Shown one piece after another: positions 31,682-44,087 of a stretch of DNA of 64,000 nucleotides (within the stretch, counting starts at the first letter, position 1; each line of letters opens with the position of its first letter). Under the pieces are notes generated by a model, which did not search any database, had not been told where the DNA came from, and was given only the letters and a program-made list of their open reading frames with translations. Source of the stretch: Owenia fusiformis (taxonomy: Eukaryota; Annelida; Polychaeta; Sabellida; Oweniidae); assembly GCA_903813345.2 (NCBI GenBank), contig CAIIXF020000012.1:2891318-2955317 (forward strand), read 5' to 3'. Made by a program: the position numbers and the translations under genes.

Positions 31682-32013
31682 CTAGAAATGTATAAAATTG
31701 TTTGGATTAATCTTCACGTATATAAAAATGCATATTATACATATTCTATTTGAGGACCGATTTCTGAAGCGATCCCCGCACTTTTATCAAAGGTATTTCT
31801 AAAATATGTACATCATTAAAAAGTTATTTACAAATAAAAATGGGGAGGTATATAGCCCAGCAAATATATTTACATTGGTATTTAGAGTTGCTTTTTAATG
31901 CATTAGTGCTAAGAGTACTTTGACACATTCTCGAAAAGGATTCTAAAATTTGTGAACTTTATTTTAAGCTATAATTGAAATGTATAATCCTGAAATCAGT
32001 GTTATTTTTCTAC

Positions 32014-32169
32014 CTGCACACTGTTTTTGCGATCCATGCTTCAGAGCTGTCCATCAATACAACGGCAGATACCAGGGCGATCAATAGGATCATATGGAGC
32101 TTCATGGTTGATCAGATGTGTATTGTCAGACTGGGTATTGCGTATTGTTACTTCAACTTCAAAGTAGAC
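32014..32169 (-). CDS. Signal-peptide exon of the secreted Cys-rich/EF-hand gene
   Basis: The acceptor TTAATGTTTCCACAG precedes 32169. The exon holds about 64 bases of 5' UTR, then ATG at 32105-32103 and 30 codons plus two bases, ending TGTGCAG|GTAGAA. MKLHMILLIALVSAVVLMDS, then SEAWIAKTVC, is a textbook signal peptide with likely cleavage after SEA. The context AACCATGA is adequate. The combination of signal peptide, six-cysteine segment, polybasic site and EF-hands recalls a family of small secreted molluscan proteins with unknown role; this family memory is not verified here. Confidence 0.8.
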
Positions 32170-32491
32170 CTGTGGAAACATTAACTGTTGTAGCCGTATG
32201 CAAATAAGTCCAGCGTAGAACTATTTGAATTGTCATTGTCAGTTTTTTTTGTCTTTAGATAAGCATTTTAATAAGTCATATTTTGGTTGACACATGAAAT
32301 TATTGTTTATAATTATTCGTTGATGTTCTAAATATGTGAAAAAATTACTCCAAATGTCGATTGTAAATTCATATTGAAGCCAATTTTACATTTTGAATGT
32401 GGAGCAAGAACGTTTTTAAATTTTACCTCTTTCGCCAAATTCTCTCATTAACTGAAAATAACTGCATGTTAAAAACCTGTATATGACTTAC

Positions 32492-32560
32492 CTTAAAGTG
32501 AGGAAGTATGGCATGCAGCGCAAGTTAAGATCATTCGCTTGTTTTCCTTCACCGTCTAAC
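32492..32560 (-). other. Non-coding first exon (5' UTR) of the secreted EF-hand gene
   Basis: Downstream of a TATA box, the - strand sequence ends in the strong donor CACTTTAAG|GTAAGT at 32492/32491, which pairs with the acceptor before 32169. The start of transcription is estimated at 25-30 bp below the TATA box. Confidence 0.6.
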
Positions 32561-32580
32561 GATACCAGGAAATGTGGTCT

Positions 32581-32588
32581 CTTTTATA
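32581..32588 (-). promoter_or_regulatory. TATA box of the secreted EF-hand gene
   Basis: CTATAAAAG on the - strand (CTTTTATAG on +), about 90 bp upstream of a GTAAGT donor. The position fits a short 5' UTR exon. Confidence 0.6.
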
Positions 32589-32599
32589 GGTCTTGGATT

Positions 32600-35560
32600 T
32601 AAGTTGACACCAAACATGGTGTGATGCAAATACAAACAATCACACAGAAGCCACCAATACAAGAAAATTACAAAAAGATACGTGGCTTCTTGGATAGATG
32701 CAACACATTTAGAACTAAAATCACGATACAAATACGTATTTAAACAAATAGTTATGCAATCTCTTTTGACAGTTTTATACAATATAGCATGTCAAAAGGA
32801 CCAGCGCTTTCAAACAGTCGGACAATTTGCCAATTTCACTCAATACGCGAAGATACATATATCATGCAAAAGGAAAAAATTGACAAAATCTTCGTGTTTG
32901 AGCAGAAGAAACAATAGAGCCGTTGATAGTTCTATAGCTGATTTTCTGATACATATTTTAAGCAAGCCCGTTTCGAAAGACATTTGTTTGGAGCTAAAAC
33001 ATGCATGGCACATTATCTTTTCCAGAAAGAATTATTGTACTGTGCATCGAAATCAAATTGTGAGCATAGAATTCGGTACGAAACGACTCACACGAGTATA
33101 ATGATTCCCGTGACACCAACGCGAAATTTCAAATTTCCCGTACTAAAGACGAAACTCTGAAGCTGGATGGTTATCGAATGTAGGATAAACGGTCAATCCA
33201 CGTATTAAGGGGACATTCGTGTCGCCAAGTGTTTTTTCTCAAACATCAACACATAAATATACAAACTTTTCACGAACTTGTACATAGGGCCAGTACCCGC
33301 GTGTACAACCGCCAAATGGCAAATTTTCAATGTGAGGTAGTTAGTGAGAATTTTTTCCTTGTAGTGCAAAATCAAAATCCCACTTCGTGTAATAATTAAT
33401 CGCAATCATGTCATTTCTTTACAAATTTACTCTTTTGAGTAGCTAAAATTACTTAATAATTGCTAAAAAGCAACACTCTAAAGGTATATATAAATTATTT
33501 ATACACCCTTACTTGAAATCGTTTGGATGAATATGAAAAAATATGAAATCACCTGGCTAGCAGCTAGTATCGGCTTAAAAACAATTCAGAACACAAACAT
33601 GAACAAGCCAAAACATCAAAATCTGTATACGTTATGGATATTTATTAATATTTGTCTATTATAATTATTGAAAACAAGATACACATTACAAAGATAAAAG
33701 TATGGCAATCACCTCTTGCCCTTGTGGCTGAGGTCATAAATAGTGTTAAGATAAAACAGTAATACCAATAAAACACATTCAAAGTATCGTAAATGTTGAT
33801 CCCAGTGCCAAAGTCTCAATGCCAAGGTTTAATCTCATTGAAGGTCTCGTATATCATGATCTATTCTGGTACGATACGATATAACATTTTAAGTGATAAT
33901 ACAGCACGGTGTAGAACAAAAACGCTGCTACCGAAAGACTTGAGCGTGTTTTTACTGAGTCCAAACAGAAATACATGTATGCTCCGGAGTGAATGTAACA
34001 ACGTCTTGGTATTACACCATTTAATATATGACCTATTTCATTTGCAAGTGGTCCACTTGAATCATAAAAAAACACTTTGACCTCTGTCTACAATATAACA
34101 ACGATTATTAACTTTATTACATACATGAACATACCCATATAGGGTTAAGTGTATACATAGCATATTTTAAGAAAATAGATTAACATAAACAAAATATTGA
34201 ATATTTTAACAATACATATTTGATACTGATTGCCTTAATATTTCGACATTTTGAAATGTGACTGTGAAAATTACATGAAGCTAAGACTTCCCCGAAAGCA
34301 GTATTAAATGATATTCCATTTATATTCATCATACTCGGTTGCGTAAGGTTGGTATTTTGTGAGTGAGCGAAGCAAACAAACTTTGGGGGGGGGGGGGGGG
34401 GGGTTGGAGGCTTCTCCCCAACATTTATAGCGCTCTAGGGCGTTTTAAAATACGAAATTCCGTCTAATATGTACTAATAAACTGAAACTATTGGCCATTT
34501 TCTTCGTTGGGACAATTCAATGTAAAAAATGAACGTTGAGCTAGATTTTGAGAGTACACGATGGCGTTTTATGCGTATTTGACGCTACATACGCCATTGA
34601 TACTTGATTTAGTACGTTTCAGTTCGATACCATGGGATGTCAATTTTGCTTTGTACATTTCGATATTTCTGTTTAATAAGTGACTGTGCAAAAAGCACTT
34701 ATAATAGGACAGCTCATATTTACATATAAAACATATTTTATTGCTTCTATTGTTTTTTTGTTTTCACAGGGTCCATGAACTTAAGCATCTAGGACATCAA
34801 GGTTAATGTTTTAAGAAAGGCTACTTTATCTAAGATTACACTCTTAGTGATCAACCGCTCATCATATTTGAAGAGAATCTTTAAGGTCATATCGTATAAC
34901 TTTAATAACCCTTAGACAGTGGGCATCTTTGACATTTGACACTTATGATATTTGGCTTCGCTTTCTAGCTCAGGATAAATAAAAGAATTCGGTTAATGCA
35001 TTCAAAAGTTGGTCACGAAATTGTTTACTTACATTTTTATGCATAAATTGTGCATTAAAAGTGTACTACTGACACTGCAGTGGAACTCTAGTTATGAAAC
35101 TAGTTACGAAAAAGATGTCCCAGCCTCGAAGGTACAATTTTCTTTTCCATGATTTCACCAGCTGTAGGCAGAATTTTAGATAGAATCTTCATCATCCTTT
35201 TTGGTACAAAGATGCATATGTATTATAGAATCTAATTATTTTCGAACAAATAGTTTACTAGACGCCAGAATGGATAGTAGTACCTCACTGTTACGTAAGC
35301 GGAACAGTAGTGCAAATGTTGACAGTTTTTAACTTTCCGTTTGCGAAACAAAAAAGTAATGAATTATACCGATAATGTTGGCGTCTCGGGAACTAGTACT
35401 CTTTGCAAACGCTTAAATCTCTTGAAATCATGGAAAACGAAAATCGCACTTGCGAGGCTATTGCCGTTTTCGTTAATAGTTCGAAGAGTGTTTTATCACA
35501 TTGACTGACTTATTCATTTATAATCATCCTAATAAACGGAGTTCAGTAGGGATATAGTAA
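32600..35560. other. Intergenic stretch between the EF-hand and multicopper oxidase genes
   Basis: AT-rich, with no exon I can support. A 139-codon + strand frame at 32682-33101 has no recognisable domain. A G20 run with GTGAGTGAGCGAAGC beside it lies at 34361-34405; it may be a remnant of the foldback family at 12835-13415. Confidence 0.4.
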
Positions 35561-35564
35561 AGCC

Positions 35565-35617
35565 CTCCATCCGTCCGTCCGTCCCTCCATCCGTCCGTCA
35601 GTTTGTCCGCCCGTCTG
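35565..35617. repeat. (CCGT)n microsatellite
   Basis: CCATCCGTCCGTCCGTCCCT and variants repeat through 35617. Confidence 0.8.
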
Positions 35618-35769
35618 GAAGATGACTCAAATACCAGTTAACAGATTTTCTTTATATTTGATGGAAAGATGTGCATTGATGGAAAGTTTTATAGTTAGCA
35701 TAACCTATAGTTTGCATATAAATGTAATAATTAAAGCAGTATACTCATTTTGAAAAATCAGATAAACAC

Positions 35770-35953
35770 GTTTTTTTCATGGGGAGATTAAAATGGAGAG
35801 CGCACTACTTCCTTTGTGAGATTGATTGACATGTGTCAGATATATGCTTATCAACGTAACTTTGGAAGACCTTTCCAATGATATATCACACTTGGTACCA
35901 TATATCTTGGTTTTGGCTGTAGAGAGGGAGGGGGACAGGACTTATTTGACGCC
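35770..35953. mobile_element. Fragment of a Tc1/mariner-type MITE
   Basis: TTCATGGGGAGAT, AAAATGGAGAGCGCACTACT and TCCTTT match, inverted, the interior of the MITE at 27570-28111. The fragment ends at GACGCCCTGTA, close to the CCCTG/TA terminus of that group. The other end is missing. Confidence 0.55.
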
Positions 35954-36570
35954 CTGTATAATCCGTGTTTTCAGCCTGGCCCCCGGGTGCAGTGTATAGG
36001 AAGTTTCGTAATTTTCGTAAGTTTCGTCACCGAAATGCTTAAACCGGTGAAAGTCTGATATATCTCTTATGCGTGTCTTTAAATTGTATTTAAATTAATT
36101 GTATCTGCCAATTTAACCCTTTCCCGACGTGAATATAAGAGGAAAATGTTGGCTCTGGTGACGGATAAGTAAGAGCAGTTTTTAGGGGAAAACTGCAAAA
36201 TACCTACGCCCCGGGACCTATACCCTGAATTTTATCACTGAAATACAATTTTTAGTAAGGATTATCACATTAGAACAACTTGTCAAAATTTGGTGTAAAA
36301 ATACTGAATAGAACTGGAGATATTGTCATTTCATTGATGTATATAGACAAAAATAATGGTGTCAAAAGGAGCCTATCGTCCTGAAAGGTATTACAAGGGT
36401 AGAGTAGGGTAATATTATATGGTGACATACAGATTCATGAATATAGTGTTCGGTGGGATTTGCTACACCATGGAGTTGCCGATTCCTATTTGTGTACAGT
36501 AGGGAGTGTTGTTATCCACTCATACCACACATATTACACGTTCGCACATAACCGAATGCAAAATACCATC

Positions 36571-36776
36571 ATGGGACGTAAAATTATGCGAATCGTTTTA
36601 TTTTTTGTTTCAATTGTCCAAATTAGATCTGAAATATGCATGAATGAAACATGCGAGTACCATTTTGTGGTGCGAAGGTCTCGTACAATGATGCATACGA
36701 AGCGGTATGCAAGTGGATGGGAGGATTCAAACTTAGTAGAACTAAAAGGAAGACACCTATATATGAAGCCATCACA
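36571..36776 (+). CDS. Multicopper oxidase, first coding exon (signal peptide)
   Basis: ATGGGACG at 36571 has the best context; an in-frame ATG at 36556 is the alternative. MGRKIMRIVLFFVSIVQIRS is a signal peptide, followed by EICMNETCEYHFVVRRSR and a polar stretch ending YMKPS. The pattern C-x4-C-x-Y-x-F agrees with the mature N-terminus of molluscan laccase-like proteins. The donor ATCACA|GTAAGT leaves two bases (CA) that are completed by the A at 42880 to glutamine. This phase match, across a 6.1-kb intron, supports the exon. Confidence 0.7.
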
Positions 36777-37427
36777 GTAAGTAAAAATGTCTGGGATTGT
36801 CGTTCACTACATTTGTTGTCTGTATGTTTATATGATTCGACTGCATGATAGATTGTGAATGACACGGCACATTTTTCTCTGATTATTATGGTCAAATTGT
36901 GCGATAACTAAGATTAAAAAAACACAGATATTTTGTCAGCTTGCTTGTTTAACTTGATCATTGAATCTATGGAGTCTTAAAACAGACCTGATCAAAGTTG
37001 TTGATTTTCTTTCTCAGAGATATTTATTTTTCTTTTTGACCTGATCAAATTTTAACTCAACCCCTTCCACAGTTAGTTCTTTTCATACCATTTCGATGTA
37101 AAATGTGGAAAGCCTTAAATATTCACGTATAGATAAATTATGGAAGTGCCAAAACCCATCCGCCACAGGATTTTCAGATTTTCATTTGGGACATTTTTTT
37201 TAAAAATATGACTTTTGAAAAGGTTCTTCATCACATAATATTTGAATTTCCTACCATTTTAGAAACAAAAGTTAGGTTAGACCATCTAATTTAACACTGT
37301 AAAATTCATTATTTTCTTTACCCGATTGAACAGTTAAGTCATCATGTTATTTCAACCGTTCAATCCATGATTTTATGCTTAAAAATTGTGATTTATGTTT
37401 TTCTCCCTGAACAATGTTTTCTAAATA

Positions 37428-37919
37428 CAGTAGAACCTGTATATCTGAGCACCTGGCTAATCTGAACACCTCCCAATCTGAACACTTTTTTCGGTCCCAT
37501 TTTTTCCTCCCGTTGACTCCCATGTTAAAAAAACCTTGAAATGTGAACACCTCCCAATTTGAACAGTCATATTTGAAAAATTCACCTGTCTAATCTGAAC
37601 ACTTTTCATAAAATGTCTGATGTTTCATACAAAATTGCTCTAATATTGTCATGATATCAAAACTTTGAGAAAAAATCTTGAATGGTCTCATTCATAATGA
37701 TGCTTTCTAGCATGACTAGATTCATTTAAATCGAGTTTTCAAATTTCTGGAATGCCATAAAGCTATGTTGTCAAAAGAACTATAAATATTTACCGAATGT
37801 GTTCATATTTCTTCAGAATCCGGAATATTGCGAATGCAAAAACCTTGAAATGTGAACACCTCCTAATCTGAACGCTTTTATCCGGTCCCAATGGTGTTCG
37901 GATTAGACAGGTTTTACTG
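37428..37919. mobile_element. pogo/Tigger-type MITE
   Basis: CAGTAGAACCTGTATATCTG at the left and GATTAGACAGGTTTTACTG at the right are imperfect inverted ends, with TA on both sides (37426-37427 and 37920-37921). Both subterminal zones repeat CTAATCTGAACAC and GAACACCTCCCAAT. The motif AACCTTGAAATGTGAACACC occurs twice. No transposase is visible. Confidence 0.85.
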
Positions 37920-37969
37920 TATGCTACATTGTTTGAAAATAGGTTTATGTCATATTCTGTATATGTACA

Positions 37970-38235
37970 TTATGTACCATTGCATTGGATTCAATGAGAA
38001 CTAAAATTTGTTTTTCCATAATTTTTCAATACGTAATTTATTAGGGTGTGCGCTATGCATTTGTGTGAATTATATCCCTTAACGTGACAACTAAAATTTT
38101 ATTTGAAATGAATTCAATGTTTTAGAAAAAAAAAATCAGAAAAATTTGAAATCAAAATTGAAACGTTTCACATATCCTATTTTGATAATATTGGGAGAAC
38201 TATAATATAAGTGGTATAACTTTTATATGGGGCCT
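37970..38235. repeat. Dispersed repeat family, copy 1 (partial)
   Basis: Blocks such as GAACTAAAATTT, AGGGTGTGCGCTATGCATT, GTTTCACATATCC, TTTGATAATATTGGGAGAAC and TTTATATGGGG recur in the same order at 55640-56360 and partly at 43340-43830. No coding content. Confidence 0.6.
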
Positions 38236-38307
38236 TTACGATATTTATGGGTGATCCCGAAGTACCAAACGGATAGTTATCTTAAGAATATAAGTGTTTT
38301 GTTACAC

Positions 38308-40200
38308 AGTATACGAGGGGTGATCATAAATTCTAACATGTTATGTGACGTCGCAATATCTAGAACAATTGATTTACTGGTCTTTAATGGAGTATGTATG
38401 ACCGCTAAAATTCAAAAATGCAAATAGTTGTTTTTCTTGTCTATTTATCACACTAAAGACCTCGCTTTTATGACCTCAAATCTTATTCTGACCACCGACA
38501 AAGACCCCAATCATTCGGTCTTTTAACAATGAACAGAATAACATTCGGTCATATATTCCGCAATAAATCTTAAAATCTTAGTATTTTTCCTTAAGGAATA
38601 AACGCTTTTTGCATGGCTTTATTTAATTGATTAATCTCTTAGATTTGTTCAAAAGTGGTGGATCATTCTATTATTATCTGCTTAGGTGCATCAAAAAGTT
38701 TTGCAATTTTGACTCTGTCGCAATAACTATATTGAGTTATGTCATCATATTTGGCACATACATTGATCATACATTTGTGAACATACCTGTAAGCTTTGGA
38801 GATTGGATCTTCATTTTTAAGAAAATATGGTTGTCATAGCAACAAAAGATGCGACCTCATGGTTCCATGCAAATGTATTTTACACAATAAACAGAATAAA
38901 TGACATCAATTTGCCAACACCTTGTTTAGTCTCATATTAACAATTTTCTGCATATTAAAACATTGTTCTCAGATTCCTATTATCAATTTTCTTCAAACAT
39001 TGTTCTGAAATTATTCAAAATAATTGCCCTCAGTTGCCAAACATTGTTGATGTCTGCGGACCCAGTCTCTGAAGACAACCTGATATCCCCCTGCTGATAA
39101 AACAGCCAATCGCTTCCTCACGGCTGCGGTAAGTTTCTCCTGGGTTTCAAAGCGCATGCCTCTCAATCCCCTCTTCATATGACAGAGCAAGAAGTTGTCA
39201 CATGGTGATGTGTCTGGGGAGTAAGCTGACTGCGGTACACGCTCCCAATGTATGGGGCCTTGCGTTGTCCATATGGAAGTGGAGTTTGTAGCCACGTCGC
39301 CTCTTCTGGCGGATGGCCCTCCGCACTTTCTTTTGCAGCACCTGCAAGTATACGATCGAACCATTTGTTACAATAAATTGGACTTTCTTCAATAAACCAT
39401 TGTTTGTTCAAATGGTAAACTGCATATGGCGTTTAAAAGAGGTATATAGTGTGACATACCTTGGGAAAATAATCTCCAGTGATAGTCGTTCTGGATCCGA
39501 CTGGATGCTGGACAAGAACATTTTCTGCATCAAAGAAAATCAGGAATATGGTCTTCTTTATGGATGGGCTAACTCCACACGGGAGAGTCCATAGCAAACC
39601 AGCCCATTGATTCTTTCTTACTCTTTGGCTCATAGTTATACACCCAGACCTCATCCTCTGTAAGGATGTTGAAGAGCCATTCATCTCCGTGTCTGCGATA
39701 TCTGTCCAGGAACTGGGTAAAGGCCTTGACTCGAACTTCTTTTTGTTCCCTCGTAAGGTATCGTGGTACCCATTTGGAGGCCACATATCGCTTCTTCAGC
39801 ACTTTGGTGATAATGGTAATGATAAAGAACCAAATGAGATATCCAGTATTTTACTGATTTCGTCAATACTAAGATGTCTATCCTGTTCAATAAGTTCATT
39901 GATTCTTCAAGAGTTCTCTTCAGTTAAATATGTCTTAGGTCTACCTTTCCTTGGCTTATCTGAGAGAGTTTTACGTTTTCCACTTTTGAAGCCATTACAC
40001 CATCATCACAGACCACACTGTGGTATAGTCTTTGGCCTCATCACCAAATGTAGGCCTACCTTTGACAATGTCATATGTCTCTTTAAGAGTTTTCCCATTG
40101 TTCACTATGCATTCAATAAGGTTTCTGTGTTTCCATTTTTGAAGTTTACTTGGTGTAAACGTATCAATCATTGTTCATTTGCCAGCAGAAAGAGAAAATT
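38308..40200 (-). mobile_element. Decayed mariner element
   Basis: A mariner-type end TATACGAGGGGTGATCATAA starts at about 38299, and a full-length but broken transposase lies at 39011-40165. The right inverted terminus could not be found with confidence, so the right limit is only the edge of the coding remnant. Confidence 0.7.
39011..40165 (-). pseudogene. Mariner transposase pseudogene
   Basis: Read on the - strand through several frame changes and stops: an N-terminal segment with LIECIVNNGKTLKETYDIV and FGDEAK, a basic linker FKSGKRKTLSDKPRKGRP, a helix-turn-helix part ELIEQDRHLSIDEISKIL, then WVPRYLTREQK, ILTEDEVWVYNYEP (first catalytic Asp region), HFHMDNARPH (second) and YSPDTSPCDNFLL (third), ending RFETQEKLTAAVRKRLAVL. 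This is the full DD34D mariner order. At least four frame shifts and several stops make it non-functional. It lies inside intron 1 of the oxidase gene, in reverse orientation. Confidence 0.85.
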
Positions 40201-40210
40201 TACTTGAAAC

Positions 40211-41642
40211 AAAATGGCTGCCAGAATTCACAAGTTTTCCCCACAAGCTACACCACAATGAAAATCCATATGTCGTAAGTCTTGTGTGATGTCATCAGAA
40301 CAATAAGAAATGGAAAAAGGGGAATGAAAAGACACACAAACCTGTAATTACGATTATATTATAAAGATCAGAAAATATCTTGAGTAAAGGATCTCAGAAT
40401 CCGAACATAACTTGAGTAAAATCTGTTGAGATCCGATGACATCGTTGAGTTTATGACGTGCTGATGATGAAATAGTGTTAGTGTTACTTTTGGGAGTTTT
40501 CGAACCTTGATTTAATTGCCTTTATTAGAAGGGTTCCTCGTTATTAATACTATTGTAACATTTTGACCCAGACTGGCACAAAAGAAATTAGGCTATCAAC
40601 ACCAGAGGATAGGAATAGCACGAAATTGCATTTAAATCAATTATTATCCATATTTATGGATAAAAATGAATATGGTCAATCTTTTTTCATTTTAGTAGCC
40701 ATTCTACTGATATCTTATTTAAAATTGAGAGCGAATGAGCATAACGGGTCTTTTAACTTTGCACATTTTAGACCAATCAAAATATATAACTTTTTCATAT
40801 TTCTACCGTCTTGGTAGATACAAAATAACACGCACCAAAGTCAAAGGATTATGAACATAGTCAGATAGAAGTGATGACATCATCAACAATGAAAATTATG
40901 GTCATTCGAGTGAAAGCATGAAGTCAATGTTTTAAAGAACTTTGCGGGACACAGACGTTGACGTATAGTGCTGCGGGAATAATATCATATTCATTTTTGT
41001 GATAAACTTCATGCTATTATATGAACATCCGAAAGCTTACTCACTACCTCATCGGCCGACGGGTTTTACTCACGGAATAATCGGAATACTCGTGGTATAA
41101 TCGGGTCTCTCATTTTCAACTTTCACCCGTGATTTCAATGATATGCAACGTATGGCAGTGAAACAAATGTGATATTTGCACCTATTGTATCTGAATCAAA
41201 TAGAGTAATTACAGCCATGGTTCTTTCTTATTTAAGATGTAAAACATCATTGTAATATTTGGAAGTTGAATTTAGCGATTTGATGGTAAATATTGCATAA
41301 AGTACTCATTATTCTGCAAACATGAGTGCCTGGAACAACTATATATATTACAAACAATTCTGTGTTTTATCTATTTCTCAAATTAAGAAACATAATATAT
41401 AAACAGGAGTTAATTAACTTATCCCCTGCATTTCCAGACATCTTCGGGTCTTTACTCGGCGGTAGTTTGTATATACGCGGGTAGATAAAGGGTTGTAAAT
41501 AAAGATGGCAGTTGGGTGGTTTTCGATCGAAGTAGCCCCCGGTGTAAGGGATATACGTTTGGCTGTACAACCGCGGTAGCCTGGAAGTGTAACACGAACC
41601 ATGAGGCAGTACCAAGTTGTTGCCTGTACGAAACACAGAGAG
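40211..41642. other. Intronic stretch without a recognised feature
   Basis: AT-rich intronic DNA. A + strand open frame at 40563-40817 has no recognisable domain. Confidence 0.35.
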
Positions 41643-41644
41643 TA

Positions 41645-42283
41645 CAGGGTGTCCCGAAAGTATGCCCCCCCCTAGGCAGACATATACATGTGTCATCATA
41701 GTATGTGTTATATATCATTTTAAAGCTTATCCAAAGTTACATTGATTCGCCAAGTATCATGGTTCAACTCTCAAATGTGAAAAAATTACAGGCATTTCAA
41801 AATTTAGCGTTTGGTCAAAATTAAGTTCAATTTACACCAAATCACTAGTCAATGTGTCCTCCCGGGCCATCTTAACAGCAGCAATTATTTTCGGGTCGGA
41901 GGGATTTTGAGTTCGAAAAAGAGAACAGTGAGGGTAGAAACTCTAAGGAAACTCTTCTAAAGTCCCTTAACAGGTTTTAAGAGGGTTATAAAATTCCACA
42001 GCCCTATTTGAAGGGCTTTTAAGGCCATATCTGAAAATTATTGCTGCTGTTAACAATACATGGCCAAGGGGACACATTGACTAGTAATGTGGTGTAAACT
42101 TGAACTTTATTTTGACAACACTAACTTTTAAAATGACTGTAACTTTTTCCCATTTAGGAGTTAAACCATGATACTTGGCAAATCAATGTAACTTTGGATA
42201 AGCTTTGAAATGATATATGACACATACTATGAGGACACTGGAATATGTCTGCCTAGGGGGGGGGATATTTTTGGGACACCCTG
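41645..42283. mobile_element. Tc1/mariner MITE with very long inverted ends
   Basis: CAGGGTGTCCCGAAAGTATG at the left faces GATATTTTTGGGACACCCTG at the right, each bordered by TA (41643-41644, 42284-42285). The arms continue for well over 150 bp: CCCCCCTAGGCAGACATAT and GAATATGTCTGCCTAGGGGG, then ATTTTAAAGCTTATCCAAAG and CTTTGGATAAGCTTTGAAAT, then TCACTAGTCAATGTGTCC. Most of the element is thus a diverged palindrome. No transposase. Confidence 0.9.
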
Positions 42284-42879
42284 TATGATAGCCTGGAAAG
42301 GAAACAATAACAAGGAGAGTATGGCGAAAACAAGGAAATAATCTAGGCTGGAAGTGGAACACGAACCGAGCCAGTATGTACGTGTACGTCAGGTCCGAGA
42401 CCGTAATGCCAAGGGACATTTCATTCATACTGTAGTCATTACAATTCTTTTTGCAAAAAACACCAATGGTATGAAAAACTTGTTCTGTCATTTTGGATTA
42501 GGTCGCAGAAATGTGGTTGCCGAAGCTGCACAAAGAAAATTCCTGGCAATTTGAAGGCCGCTTCAATTTGCCTAAAAAATAAACTAAATTAAACACTTTT
42601 ATTTGTCATTTACCCACTAAAGCAAAGAAACGTACTTGCTATTTAAATCATTGAATTTATGGAGTATAGACCCATCCGGGCTAATTCCAGTGAAATTGGT
42701 CAACGTTTAGCTCAACCCCTATAGTTGTTTCTGACGTGTATATATGCTGGTAAAGTAATGGCACTTTACAGAAAACTACAGGAAGTGACAACTTCATGCA
42801 TCATGTTTGAGACGCATGTTCTACCCATGGTACTTCTGTGACGTTCATTTAATTCACCTATATTGCAATGTTTTTGTAG

Positions 42880-43015
42880 ATTTCATCGAGACACAAATAG
42901 GAATACATCTGTGAATCCGGATGACATCATAACAGCAGATGGCTTATCACGAAACATCATTGTCGTAAATGACCAGTTTCCTGGACCACCGATAGAGGTC
43001 ACTGAGGGGGCTCAG
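42880..43015 (+). CDS. Multicopper oxidase, exon 2 (start of cupredoxin domain 1)
   Basis: The acceptor CAATGTTTTTGTAG ends at 42879 and the donor GGCTCAG|GTATAG follows 43015. The exon reads FHRDTNRNTSVNPDDIITAD, then GLSRNIIVVNDQFPGPPIEV and TEGAQ. NDQFPGPPIEV followed by the next exon's VVVHVENQ is the standard first beta-sandwich of laccases (the NG-x-FPGP-x-I motif). Entry phase (one base) fits exon 1 and exit phase (0) fits the exon at 50965. Confidence 0.9.
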
Positions 43016-43339
43016 GTATAGTCTGTGCTAGTTTACTTTTGAAATGATTTTGATTTGATTTTTTTGATTTACTCACAATATTTGTAGATTGCATGTTTTC
43101 GCATGTTATTCATTTCACCTATACTTTGTGGTCATGACACCTATATGGTTGTATGATCGACCACATTTAAAATAGTATATCAAAAATTATTGAGTGTTTG
43201 AAAGTTTAACATAATAGGACAATGTAAACGTATTGGGTCTATAAATATAACATTTATAAGTTAGTTGTATAATATTAAGGTCATATAATATGTCTGTAAA
43301 TTGTACAAAATTCAGTTTTGGGACGTCACAAACTTCAGA

Positions 43340-43830
43340 ATCCTTTATATCATAATTCGTGATATCCGACGTTTTGCCACTAGCCTCAATTTTTAAACAA
43401 GAACTGGTTATTTCATGTGTTGGGTATTTTTGATATAAATTCGAAAGGTGGCAAATATCTTTTTAAGAATTACTAATTTTTTCTTGTACAAATATATCCT
43501 AAATATGCCAATCTTTTAAAATGAAGCAATATAGTTGGCCTATCTCGGTTGAAAATATATCTTCTTATCATGTTCTCAATTTGAATGTACCATTAGTTTT
43601 AAGAACTAAAATTTAAAAATGCTTTTATATTTGAACCACTCTTCTGCACTTATAAATTAATTTCTTGCTTATTTTTCACAAATTTTCTTATTTTTTCAAC
43701 ACAAAATAGGTTAGGGTGTATGATATGCGTCGGTGAAAATTGTTGCTGAACAATGGTCCCTTTTCCATATAGCTTTAAAATCTCGTCAAAGTCTCATTTT
43801 TAATGAGATTTTAGGAGATTTGCATTTTTA
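43340..43830. repeat. Dispersed repeat family, copy 2 (partial)
   Basis: TACCATTAGTTTTAAGAACT, TTAATTTCTTGCTTATTT and TAGGGTGTATGATATGCGTC correspond in order to blocks at 56010-56160 and 37980-38060. Confidence 0.5.
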
Positions 43831-44087
43831 ACCATTAAAGACTAACATTTCTTCTTTTTGATGGAATATTTGAATACTGTGTGTAATTAACTATCTGAAC
43901 AACTTTGATTTGCACCATTATTTACCTTAATTCAAATTCTAATGATTTTCTAGTTGTCTAAAAAAGGCCGGGCTAAATCTCCATTGACACAATGCTGAAA
44001 AACCTTTAAAAGTTCATTTACTTGTACAAGGCCGAGGATCACAATTCTAATGTGAAATCACAATCCACATGTCAATAATATCATATA

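Larger units (their letters stand above)
36777..42879 (+). other. Intron 1 of the multicopper oxidase gene
   Basis: 6.1 kb holding a pogo-like MITE (37428), a dispersed repeat (37970), a mariner relic (38308) and a mariner MITE (41645). The remaining sequence is AT-rich and unremarkable. Confidence 0.65.

Noticed and set aside
32682-33101. 139-codon + strand open frame
   Set aside because: No recognisable domain, no splice or promoter support, lies head-to-head with the EF-hand gene promoter; composition fits chance in moderately AT-rich DNA.
40490-40560. Possible right inverted terminus of the 38308 mariner (AACGAGGAACCCTTCTAATAA)
   Set aside because: Too little similarity to TATACGAGGGGTGATCATAA to be called an inverted end.
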